Below are positions 56,067 through 64,000 of a DNA stretch of 64,000 nucleotides, piece after piece; position 1 is the first letter of the stretch; each line of letters opens with the position of its first letter. Source of the stretch: Limnephilus marmoratus. Its lineage: Eukaryota; Arthropoda; Insecta; Trichoptera; Limnephilidae. The position numbers and the translations under genes are program-made. The notes under the pieces were generated by a model that worked only from the letters and a program-made list of their open reading frames with translations, searched no databases and was not told where the DNA came from. The stretch is from the NCBI GenBank assembly GCA_917880885.1, contig OU862927.1, positions 38,157,571 to 38,221,570 on the forward strand, written 5' to 3'.

Positions 56067-57559
56067 AAGGACCATTAACCAAACACATAATAGAGATGGC
56101 AATCTCTTAAATAAAATTGTCAACCAAATCAATCAAAAGCTTGGAATTTTCGGCACTCCAGAACAAACCGAGATAATTGCTTATTATATTAGTATTTATT
56201 AATATTTCCCACTTTTGGTATGTATATATTCGGTCATCGGTTAAGGTTTTGTGGAGAATTCCTTCTCACGAAATCCGAGCTCGGAATATAAGACTAGCTA
56301 GTTTTATATTGTGAGTTATAATCCTACCCAAACGTATGTTTACATATATATCTTTCTATGTACTGTACATTGGATGATGTGGACCCGCTTACAATTAGCG
56401 TTTTAGACTCGACAGAGTTACTCTCACATCATTTCTTGTACGTGGAGGGAGGATTCACGACCTGTAACTCTGCAAAACACCGTGAGTATATGATTGCATA
56501 TAGGACGAAACCGGTTCGCCCTAAGTAAATAGTAGACCTTGGAGGAGTAGGAATTTGGGGGTTTCGGGACTTAGGGAAAGACCTGAATGACGTGCACGAC
56601 GACATGGAAGATTGACAGAACAAGGTACTAAGACCCTCTGGAAAATCGCGTCGGCTGACTGTGCGAAGTTCTAGTTGATCCTTGACCATCCTGTTAACTT
56701 GCAGGAGGATAGGAGCCAAATTTTCGGCAGAAAAAGGGTATTCTGAGTTCGTCTAATATGCAATCTATTAATTACATTAACCTACTAAACCCATCTTTAT
56801 ATGTACCTTATAGCAGCTGAATCGGATTGGAGAGATGACAAGCAGATACAACAATCATAATCAAATTTACTAACAATTAACCATTTGAGTCATACTTAAT
56901 TATCTGTTCAATAAAACATGCGTGATTTCGATTATTACAGTTATTTACGAGTTCGTTAGGATGTTGGGAATCATAATAATGCGACAAGGGAAAGTTAGAT
57001 CATTTAGGTGAATTATTTAAAGTTAGATTTGCAAGGGAGAGACCAATGCAGTTTGAAACTCAACGCTCTGTCTAGAATCAAGAAGTTACCACAAAACGAA
57101 AGTAATTAAAGTCCCATATCATAAATCAAAAAAATTACACAACGTTTGATGGAGTTTAATTACAACATAAATACGAAAATATTTACGTTCAAGGTCGTAA
57201 ATAACGTATTAATTAGTTAAGTACATATATCTCTAAAGGTATGTAGTACAAGGGAGCTTTAAGTAAGCTTTCTGTAGTTATCAAAGAAAATAAGGGTCCA
57301 ATTTTCATGAAGGCTTGTGTGACGTAGGGAAGGAATTTTCCATCCCTACTACACACATCCAAAGCCTTAAAAATTTAAATATCGATCAGAGCCAAAAGAA
57401 AAGTTCAAGAAAACTTGAAGGGATGAAAGAATTCCAAAAATAAAATAAATCAGCATCAAAAGATAGAAATATCAACTGTCTTGCCGATGACGAGGAGAGT
57501 TTTATATATTTAATATTAAACCAAGTTAAACATAGGAGGAGGAAGATAGAATTACTACA

Positions 57560-57753
57560 CGGTCCCTATCTCGTCGGAACACCGTGTAGCGCGAATCTAT
57601 TAATTCAGCCGTATTTATACTTGCTACAAGCCATGTTTCAACTAGAACTATAACATCATAGTTATTTGATAAAATATTCATAAGTAGTTTCTGAGTTTTA
57701 GTTCTAATACCACCACAGTTCTGGTAATAAACAGATATAGATGATGAGATCAT
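57560..57753 (-). pseudogene. LINE ORF2, 5' part (start of endonuclease)
   Basis: ATG at 57751-57753 gives MISSSISVYYQNCGGIRTKT, then DVIVLVETWLVASINTAEL and YTVFRRDRD, where the 11-kb insertion breaks it. Sequence continues in frame at 46590 downward. The first catalytic Asn (QNCGG) and Glu (ETWL) of the AP endonuclease are in this part. Confidence 0.9.
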
Positions 57754-57977
57754 TTCAATAGAGTAATAGTGTATATCGATATATTCCACATTCGCGGGAG
57801 CGGTACTTTAAGTAGGACATACAAAGCATCAAAATTATATATGAAACATAGATAACTTATTAGATTAATTAGTATATAATAATAAATCAACAATATAAGA
57901 TGTGAATGGATATGGTACAGAATGTTGAGAGAAAGCGGGCATCGATAAGACCAGTAACAGATTTGTAATAGTAGTAG

Positions 57978-58818
57978 TCACATCTTTTGAAGATCTCCCT
58001 CACGACGAATGGTAAACACCCTAGAGAGATCATCCTTCTTCGCCATGATACTTCCGTTCCTCACCCATGTGTACTTATAGCCGTTAGCTTTTCCGGCGGC
58101 ACGTGTTTTTGCAAAAAGTATTTTATTTTTTAAGGTCAGATGCTCGTTAACATAGAAATTTGTGGCGGGAACACCAAGTCCTAGTTGCTCCGTGGTGAGG
58201 CCGCGACGAGTCCTTACTGCAGCGATGACGTCATCACGGAGGCGCTTTGTCGAGAGCTGCACGACGATGTTGCGTGGTCGGTTGGAGGGCGAAGAGCATA
58301 AATATACAAACCACCCACGAAGAGTGACCGCGAGCGACGCGGTGCACCGACACAATACTGCTACTCGGAAGCGGCACATTGACAGTTGATCCCATTTTGT
58401 CCATTAAGGTCATCAGATTCTCACCCTTGACCTCGGGTATGCCGTGAATGTCTATGTTACACCCTCTGCTTCGTTGTTCCATTTCGTCCTGAACGTCTCG
58501 GAGTGATTCGATTTCTTGTCTAAGGTTAACATTTTCCTCCTGGAGAACACTCATTTTATCTTCCAATTTCTTGTTATTAGTTAGTACCATCTCTATATTT
58601 TTGATAAGATCGTCATATTTAGAACTGATAAACTCCAGTGATTTCTTTGTTTCTGAGTTTTTCCTTTCTAGTTTTTTGTAAATATTAGTTTCAAATTCAT
58701 TCATGCCTTTTCTAAAATCTTCTAAAGTCAGCTGCGTTGTGTGTGAGTCAGGAGAGGGCGAAACCGGGATAGCTGCGAACTTCTTAGTTTTATCCGTGTT
58801 GCTGCGGGTAGATGCCAT
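57978..58818 (-). pseudogene. LINE ORF1 with coiled coil and Baculo_FP-like C-terminus, one frameshift
   Basis: ATG 58816-58818 opens MASTRSNTDKTKKFAAIPVS. Residues about 45-130 form a long coiled coil (LERKNSETKKSLEF, MSVLQEENVNLRQEIESL), then RSRGCNIDIHGIPEVKGENL, the start of an RNA-binding fold. A frameshift at about 58300-58350 leads into RPRNIVVQLSTKRLRDDVIAAV, GLTTEQLGL and IYVNEHLT-type FYVNEHLTLKNKILF, with WVRNGSIMAKK, the C-terminal domain shared by LINE ORF1 proteins and the baculovirus FP protein family. It ends at 57978; ORF2 starts 225 nt downstream. Confidence 0.82.
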
Positions 58819-58890
58819 TTCGTCAGCTTATATCTATAATCCGAGTAATGCACTTTCACTGCCTTGCTACTAAAGTAGCATTAGACTTTT

Positions 58891-59144
58891 GAACTACGAT
58901 TTGATTTTTGCTGCAGAGTGTAAACTAAGAAAAAATAGCACTTGCACTCGCTTATTTTCAACCAGAAAATGACGAAAGGTGGAGGGATTCTGTCCCTGTA
59001 CAAACAGCAACTTATTTGAAAAGTTAATAGTTTTTAAAACTTATTATTTTATTATTTTTTCGGGAGCAAATGTAGCAGACAGCTGTCACTTTGAAGTATT
59101 GTTCCTATATAATATGATAAATCCACAGTCCCACGCAAGTCTCC
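58891..59144. other. no recognisable feature
   Basis: AT-rich flank of the LINE 5' end. No TSD matching the polyA flank at 43551 was found. Confidence 0.3.
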
Positions 59145-59240
59145 TTTTGTGTAGTGGTACAAAGTGCGTGACGAAACTCAGCGGCCAGACATTTAGCGGA
59201 CCAAGGATCGAATCCAACGAAATCCAAAATTTTTTAATTT
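59145..59240 (+). repeat. tRNA-derived SINE-like sequence
   Basis: A-box-like TGTGTAGTGGT at 59148-59158 and B-box-like GGATCGAATCC at 59205-59215 are spaced about 57 bases apart as in tRNA genes. Flanks do not pair like an acceptor stem. An AT-rich tail follows. Confidence 0.45.
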
Positions 59241-59353
59241 TTTTTTTATATAATCAATATCAAATCTTCAAAATAAACAGGCAAAACAACACAAAAGAAA
59301 GCGACATAAAGCAATTCCGGAGAAGAAAGCACAAATTCTAATAAGACCAAATA

Positions 59354-59740
59354 TACAACGTGTCCGGAAACTCGTAGTACAAGCGGGAAACTGGTGAATC
59401 TACATCACGTAGAGAACCCAAAAAACTTATTTTTTTCGATCTAAGCATTTCGATTTTAATATTATTTTTTTCTATTTTTCCATTTTTTCGGCAACTAAAG
59501 GGTTAAAAAAATTTTGAGCCCGGTTTACCCTTCGTTGCATTTTATAAGACATAACACAGCTAAAATCAACCCCCTAGTGAAAATTTTTTTCAAATTTAAC
59601 CTAAAAAATTCCAACTTCGGACCCGATTTACTCGAAAACGAAAGCTCAAATCAAAAAAAGTTAAACTACAAAATCGGCTCCAAATGTGATGTGGATGCTC
59701 CAGTTTCCCGCTTGTACTACGAGTTTCCGGACACCTTGTA
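59354..59740. mobile_element. Tc1/mariner-type MITE with long TIRs
   Basis: TIRs of about 42 bp (one mismatch), beginning TACAACGTGTCCGGAAACTC and mirrored by GAGTTTCCGGACACCTTGTA, extend with lower identity to about 55 bp. TA flanks both ends (59352-59353 and 59741-59742). 387 bp, non-coding. Confidence 0.88.
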
Positions 59741-59742
59741 TA

Positions 59743-60128
59743 AGATAAGGTGCGTTGGAATTCGAAGACAAAAATAAGGGTAAAAATCATCCTTGATAAA
59801 AAGTGCTTCATTATAACTCTTGTCTACTTTAGTTTTCTGAAGGTTTCGATTCTACCGTGTGTGAATGGCACACACTGATATTTTTTTAAAGCACGTTTTT
59901 ATCTAGTAGAATAAATTATTGTTTTTTAAGCAGATGACGTCTCAATAGTTAACGCTCCCTCCAAATTGCTCCGTAAAGGTGCTGTGATCGGGTCGAATGA
60001 CGTCGGAGGCGTTTTATCGTTTGTTTTTTTATCGATTTTTCAAAACCTGTTATTTAATATTTTGCGAATAACCTAATATTCTATTTATTTTTGTCCGCGT
60101 AGGTTACTAGCTTAATAATACATTTATA
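59743..60128. other. no recognisable feature
   Basis: AT-rich; nothing beyond short patches GATGACGTC and AATGACGTC. Confidence 0.3.
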
Positions 60129-61056
60129 TTAGGTCCTTACGTATGAAATTGGCGTTTTGCCGTACTGGCAACTTTGATCTCAAATATCTTCTCTTTGGTA
60201 AGGAATTCCAAATTCAAATTTATACAGCTATTTACTCATGTATTTGTGTTTTGAAAATTATAATTCATTTGTTTTTTCCTTAATTGTTTTTTTTCTTTGC
60301 GTCACTTAGATTACAAAATGGAAACTTGAAATATCGCGTTATTTACGAGTTCCACCAGTGCTGCAGAAACGGCTCGAAGGATTAATGATGTGTATGGCGA
60401 CGGTGCCGCAAAAGAAAACACAGTGCGTTTTGGTTCCAATGTTTTCGTTCTGGAAATTTCGACCTGCAGAACAAGCCCCGTGGACGGCCGGAGACCAAAG
60501 TTGATAATGAAGAATTGAAGGCTATTGTGGAAGCGGATCCATCGCAAACCACGTCCGAGTTAGCTGCAGGCTGCGGTGTTAGTGATAAAACTGTTTTAAT
60601 CCACTTGAAGCAAATTGGGAAGTTAAAAAATCTTGAAAGGTGGGTACCTCACGAATTGAGTGAAGCAAATCAACAAACGCGCGTTAGAACGCTAGACCAC
60701 ACACTGCACAACAGACGGCTACCAAATTAGAGGAGCTTTAATTGGAATGTCTAAGATATCCACCGTACTCTCCGGACCTTGCCCTAACAGATTACCATTT
60801 TTTTCGAAATTTGGATAACTTCTTGCAAGGGAAAAAGTTCAACTCCGATGGGGCAGTCCAAACCGCCTTCAAAGATTTTATTGATTCCCGTCCGAATGGT
60901 TTTTTTAGTAAAGGGATCGATGAACTACCTATGAGATGGCAAAAGTGTATAGATAGCAATGATACATACTTTGATTAAATAAATATATTATATTTTAAAA
61001 AAATCGATTTTATGTTCCCCCCATACAAAATGCCAATTTCATATGTAAGGACCTAA
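60129..61056 (+). mobile_element. mariner element, copy B (internally deleted)
   Basis: TIRs TTAGGTCCTTACGTATGAAAT and ATTTCATATGTAAGGACCTAA with TA on both sides (60127-60128 and 61057-61058). 928 bp, against about 1.3 kb for a complete mariner. Same family and the same internal deletion as copy A. Confidence 0.92.
60318..60978 (+). pseudogene. mariner transposase, deleted core
   Basis: From the ATG at 60318 the degenerate reading gives SAAETARRINDVYGDGAAKENTVRF (first HTH), then NKPRGRPETKVDNEELKAIVEAD, QTTSELAAGCGVSDKTVLIHLKQIGK (second HTH) and WVPHELSEANQQ. It then jumps to HTAQQT..., YSPDLALTDYHFF (third Asp of DD34D), GKKFNSDGAVQTAF and the end QKCIDSNDTYFD at TAA 60976-60978. The first two catalytic Asp residues are deleted and several shifts occur, so it cannot transpose itself. 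It could be moved in trans through its good TIRs. Confidence 0.88.
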
Positions 61057-61535
61057 TATTATGGATTATTGCGATGTAGCCCAATCATTTCATTGCAACT
61101 TGTCAGTTTTTTGGTATTTTCATCAATAAATAGAGTAAACATGAAAACGTGCAATTTATTATACAAGTTACATTTCTAGGCGTACTCGTACGTCGGAATT
61201 TTATTTATTTTAGTTATTTGTATACAAATTACTCACTATAACTTGCATACGATATTTCAGTGCAGAAATTCTGGTACAAATTACCATACATATTATGATG
61301 TTATTCATCACTTTGCAGAATACTAATGGAAGGAAATAGTTATGCCGAGTCAGTGGACATCTTCAATTTATCACTAAACAAAAACAAAGATTATTTCTGA
61401 GACAGCTCAACTCAACGGTGGCTGGAGAAAAAGGAATTGCTACAGTTAAATATCACAATGCGTTTTCCAATCAATTGAATCGCCTAGTTAACTTTAGCTT
61501 TTACTTTTTGAATAAATATGATTGTATAGGTACTT
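61057..61535. other. no recognisable feature
   Basis: AT-rich, no frame above 60 codons or repeat structure. Confidence 0.3.
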
Positions 61536-61760
61536 TTTAAACGACTTCGAAAAGGAGGAGGTTCTCAATTCGACTGTATTTTTTTTTATTTTATTTTTTT
61601 ATGTTTGTTACCTCAGAACTTTCGACTGGGTGAACCGATATTGATGATTCTTTTTTTATTTGAAAGTTGGTGCTTCCCGTGTGGTCCCATTTTAATTTGG
61701 TCCAGTTCCGACAATGGCATCCATGAGAAAATTATATAAGTCTTAAATTCGCATCAAGTA
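61536..61760 (+). repeat. AAACGACTTCGAAAAGGAGGAGG dispersed repeat
   Basis: The sequence from AAACGACTTCGAAAAGG through TCTCAATTCGACTGTATTTT, ACTGGGTGAACCGATATTGATGATTC and GTGCTTCCCGTGTGG is of a type widespread in insect genomes. Its CGATTTCGATGATTCTTTTT motif is repeated at 61801. The family is probably a DNA element linked to the foldback that follows. Confidence 0.45.
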
Positions 61761-61995
61761 TGTGCGCGACAAATGGACGAATAACTCAATATCACGCATA
61801 CCGATTTCGATGATTCTTTTTTTATTGGAAAGGATGTACTTCAAGGATAGTTTGATGAGAGTTTGGTTAGGTTCTGATTATGGGATCCATGACAAAGTAA
61901 CGGAACTCTCCAATTCTGAAGAACAAATTTACGATACTTGGCCGAATCTTAATCGAATTAGTTAGTGTACTTCAGATTCACTAAAAATCAAAAAA

Positions 61996-62350
61996 TAAAC
62001 AAAAATTTTAACAAAACAAAAAAACGACTTCAAAAAATGCACTAAAAAGTAAAAAAATAATTTCGTATTCTTCTACAACTTTGTAATCAACTTACTGTTT
62101 CTACTCATCAATATGTAGGTACGATTGTTATTTTTGGAGTCGGTGTCAACCAAGGTACCCGCGGCCCGGCGTGTTCACTTGACAGCTCCTCTCCCGCCGA
62201 CACCGACTCCAAAAATAACAATCGTACCTACATATTGATGAGTAGAAAAGGTAAGTTGATTATAAAGTTGTAGAAGAATACGAAATTATTTTTTTACTTT
62301 TTAGTGCATTTTTTGAAGTCGTTTTTTTGTTTTGTTAAAATTTTTGTTTA
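61996..62350. mobile_element. foldback element, 152-bp arms
   Basis: Left arm 61996-62147 and right arm 62199-62350 are inverted repeats with very few mismatches, outer ends TAAACAAAAATTTTAACAAA, inner ends GGAGTCGGTGTC/GACACCGACTCC. The 51-bp loop is GC-rich. The RNA would be a near-perfect hairpin. Confidence 0.92.
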
Positions 62351-62433
62351 TGAATGTAGCTATAACTTTGTGGTTATCCATTATCGATAAATGCAACAAT
62401 TTAACTTTGTTTGAACCACTTATATATTTGAGT

Positions 62434-62474
62434 AAAGCCGACCGGTTTCGGAACGACCGTTCCTTCTTCAGGGC
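62434..62474 (-). ncRNA. hammerhead-ribozyme-like motif (Penelope-type)
   Basis: Minus strand: GCC, CTGAAGA, stem GGAAC/GTTCC with loop GGTC, GAAAC, CGGTC, GGC. GCC and GGC could pair as stem I around the core. Same arrangement, and similar flanking sequence, as 42225-42260, but different stem II sequence with pairing kept. Confidence 0.45.
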
Positions 62475-62707
62475 AAGCGTATACTGATTTGACAGTTATG
62501 AAATATGGATGGGAACAATGTATTATTATGGTAGGGGTGGAGCCGTTGCTAGGTATTATCAAGAGTGGGTGGGTAGGGGAACATATCCATGATTGGGCTA
62601 TAAGACAATATTTTTTGTTCGTTGATAATAGATTCGTTATTTTTAATGGATTTTTTCTATTTTCAAGACTTGTTAGTTATCTGAACGTTTTCCTTTATGG
62701 TTAATAT

Positions 62708-63010
62708 GAGTTGTTTTTCCAATACAAAATGATTTTCCCTCATTTTATATTGGAAAAACAACTCGTAATTTTGAAATCAGAATCAAAGAACATTTAAGGT
62801 GTCTTAATAATAATAATTTTTCTGAGTTCGCTAACCATATCATTGAAAATAACCCTGGTTTTGAAAAAAATACGGGGATAAATATTCTTCAACAATTATT
62901 ACTGTAGCAAAAGTACACTTCTTAAAACCGTATGCAGGGACACTGGAGATTTTTTAATTCGTTCAAACTTAAATGCAGATTCGTTCATTAAAAAAAATTA
63001 GAGTCCTTGC
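62708..63010 (+). pseudogene. Penelope-like element, GIY-YIG endonuclease fragment
   Basis: From about 62744 the frame reads FYIGKTTRNFEIRIKEHLR, then FSEFANHIIENN and INILQQLL before a stop at about 62905. YIGKT..NF..RI.EHL is the GIY-YIG endonuclease signature at the C-terminus of Penelope-like retroelements, with the Arg and His of the fold present. The RT is missing. At 62708-62732 the same start is repeated in inverse, making a 25-bp inverted repeat with 62742-62766; such twin-inverted 5' ends are usual for Penelope insertions. Confidence 0.65.
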
Positions 63011-63147
63011 GAGAGCCTTGAAGGAGTAACCATCTCTTACTTATACCAGGGCGGGTAAGTGCTGGATAACCTCCAATGTAACAAAAGTAGGTATACTTGG
63101 AACAGCGCGTTGTCCTATTTAACATCCTTGTTACTTTAAAATACGGT

Positions 63148-63310
63148 TAAGAAGTAAGGTCCTTAACCTCAAAATTAACGATTTTAGGAGCGATTCCGGT
63201 TATGCTTAAGAATAAGGAATTGTCCTTAACCCTAAAATTAACGACATTAGAAGCGATTCCAGCTGTACTGAATAATAAGGAACAGTCCTTAATCATAAAA
63301 TTAACGGCTT
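63148..63310 (+). repeat. 62-bp minisatellite, about 2.6 units
   Basis: AATAAGGAA..GTCCTTAACC..AAAATTAACG followed by AGCGATTCC repeats at 63150, 63210 and 63272. Spacing is about 62 bp. The 64-codon frame at 63202 is a by-product. Confidence 0.7.
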
Positions 63311-64000
63311 TTCGTTACCTGCGACTCCAGTTCTCTTGGTTGACAGCGAAAAGTAGAGTCCTAGTAGAGTCCTCCACCATTGCACGAATCGGATGAAGAT
63401 AGTCTTAAGATATCTCAAAAAATTGTTCGGTTATTCGTAACCCGGAAATGTTTGTCTTTCTTATAAAAATGACTTTGCACCTACGTTATTTTTAGGCTTT
63501 TAGGACGTAGGTAATAAAGGTATTAAACAATGTTTAATCTACAAGGTGGCTTAATATAGAATGTCAATACTACATTTTTTCCGGTAGCTGTTTGTTGTAG
63601 TAGCCTAAGATAAAAATGTCACTTTGGCGAAGGCGGCTTAGCATTAAATTTACTGAATGTTAGAGATAAACTGCCGGATATTTATTTAAGAAGCTTAATT
63701 TAAACCGAGTTGCGTAGGCCAATTATATTTTGTATTGTCTGCTCCACCTCAGTCCCTGTATCTTTCAGGTGGCTTTACTTGTAATCTTAGTATTTTTCCA
63801 TTGTTTTGGGTGTTGGCTTTGTTTTTTTTCTTATATTTTTCTACAAACTTTTGTAATATAATATTAATCATACTGTCTATATTTATCTAATGTTATATTC
63901 ACCATTCATTACACTAACCCATCACCCCATTTTCGGACTACCTTCTGTTTTACGGGGACATTTGAGGGCTTAGCTTCGTGCATCATAAGTGTAGCTTCCT
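63311..64000. other. no recognisable feature
   Basis: Moderately AT-rich sequence to the window edge. No frame, TIR or RNA signal could be supported. Confidence 0.35.

Larger units (their letters stand above)
46595..57559. mobile_element. 10,965-bp insertion of unknown class
   Basis: Limits are exact because the LINE endonuclease codons resume in frame on both sides and CGGT is duplicated (46591-46594 and 57560-57563). Ends are TGTGATGAATTGC... and ...GAATTACTACA, that is TGT...ACA as in elements moved by retroviral-type integrases, but I could not find two LTR copies. Left part 46595-50432 is A/G-rich on the plus strand with hardly any coding; 49720 has TATAAAGG. Near the right end (minus) TATATAAAAC lies 50 bp in. 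It contains the 654-bp direct repeats and the decayed gene at 51384. Removing the 4,980-bp duplication leaves about 6.0 kb. Candidates: LTR-element derivative (LARD) with diverged LTRs, Ginger-like DNA element, or something new. The 92-codon frame 47079-47357 is basic and unrecognised. Confidence 0.65.
43552..58890 (-). mobile_element. full-length LINE split by a 10,965-bp insertion
   Basis: Read on the minus strand: 5' UTR (about 58890-58819), ORF1, ORF2 start, then the insertion 46595-57559, the remainder of ORF2, a 3' UTR and a polyA (T run at 43551-43569). Without the insertion the LINE is about 4.4 kb. The insertion point lies in the endonuclease domain. Confidence 0.88.

Noticed and set aside
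46595..57559. Simple LTR retrotransposon
   Set aside because: TGT...ACA ends fit, but I searched both ends by eye for a repeated LTR and found none, nor gag-pol motifs. The 654-bp repeats do not lie at the ends and lack TG...CA.

Overview
This is a eukaryotic, almost certainly insect, nuclear window. It is AT-rich, has no bacterial-style gene organisation, and is dominated by transposable elements of typical arthropod families: LINEs with AP-endonuclease plus reverse transcriptase, mariner/Tc1, hAT, piggyBac, PIF/Harbinger, a Mutator-like MITE, a Penelope-like fragment and a solo LTR. The order of insect cannot be fixed from the sequence alone. The only feature that looks like a housekeeping gene is a U4 snRNA gene at about 8608-8751 (+). 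One possible host protein exon lies at 32379-32660 (-).

Layout. 1-1310: two LINE reverse-transcriptase pieces on the minus strand. 1.5-11.2 kb: a roughly 0.8 kb inverted-repeat DNA element (two copies, one split by a LINE), a LINE 3' end split by a PIF/Harbinger-type element, tRNA-like foldback repeats, a pogo-like element, the U4 gene and an RTE-type LINE end. 11.4-14.1 kb: a LINE end carrying a piggyBac MITE, then a hAT element carrying a GC-rich solo LTR. 14.5-18 kb: a mariner split by a hAT, and a hAT MITE split by a Mutator-like MITE. 19-20.7 kb: a 120-bp tandem array split by a Tc1-like element. 22.6-31.1 kb: two LINEs, the second with an intact 988-codon ORF2 and an unexplained 288-codon ORF in front of it. 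33.1-35 kb: a LINE end carrying two nested TAA-flanked MITEs. 35.6-41.3 kb: a near full-length LINE sitting inside a (GATAGAA)n satellite. 43.5-58.9 kb: a full-length LINE split by a 10,965-bp insertion of unknown class, which itself contains a 4.98-kb partial duplication with a decayed multi-copy gene, itself split by a Mutator-like MITE. 59-64 kb: Tc/mariner MITE, second mariner copy, foldback element and Penelope-like fragments.

Many insertions are dated relative to each other because an uninterrupted copy of the target is present elsewhere in the window or because exact target-site duplications (TSDs) are visible. No gene pathway operates here; the genes are mobile-element genes, most of them broken by frameshifts, stops, internal deletions or later insertions. 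The strongest candidates for something undescribed are the 10,965-bp insertion with TGT...ACA ends and 4-bp TSD (46595-57559), the 654-bp near-identical direct repeats inside it, and the hydrophobic 288-codon ORF overlapping LINE ORF2 at 27059-27925.
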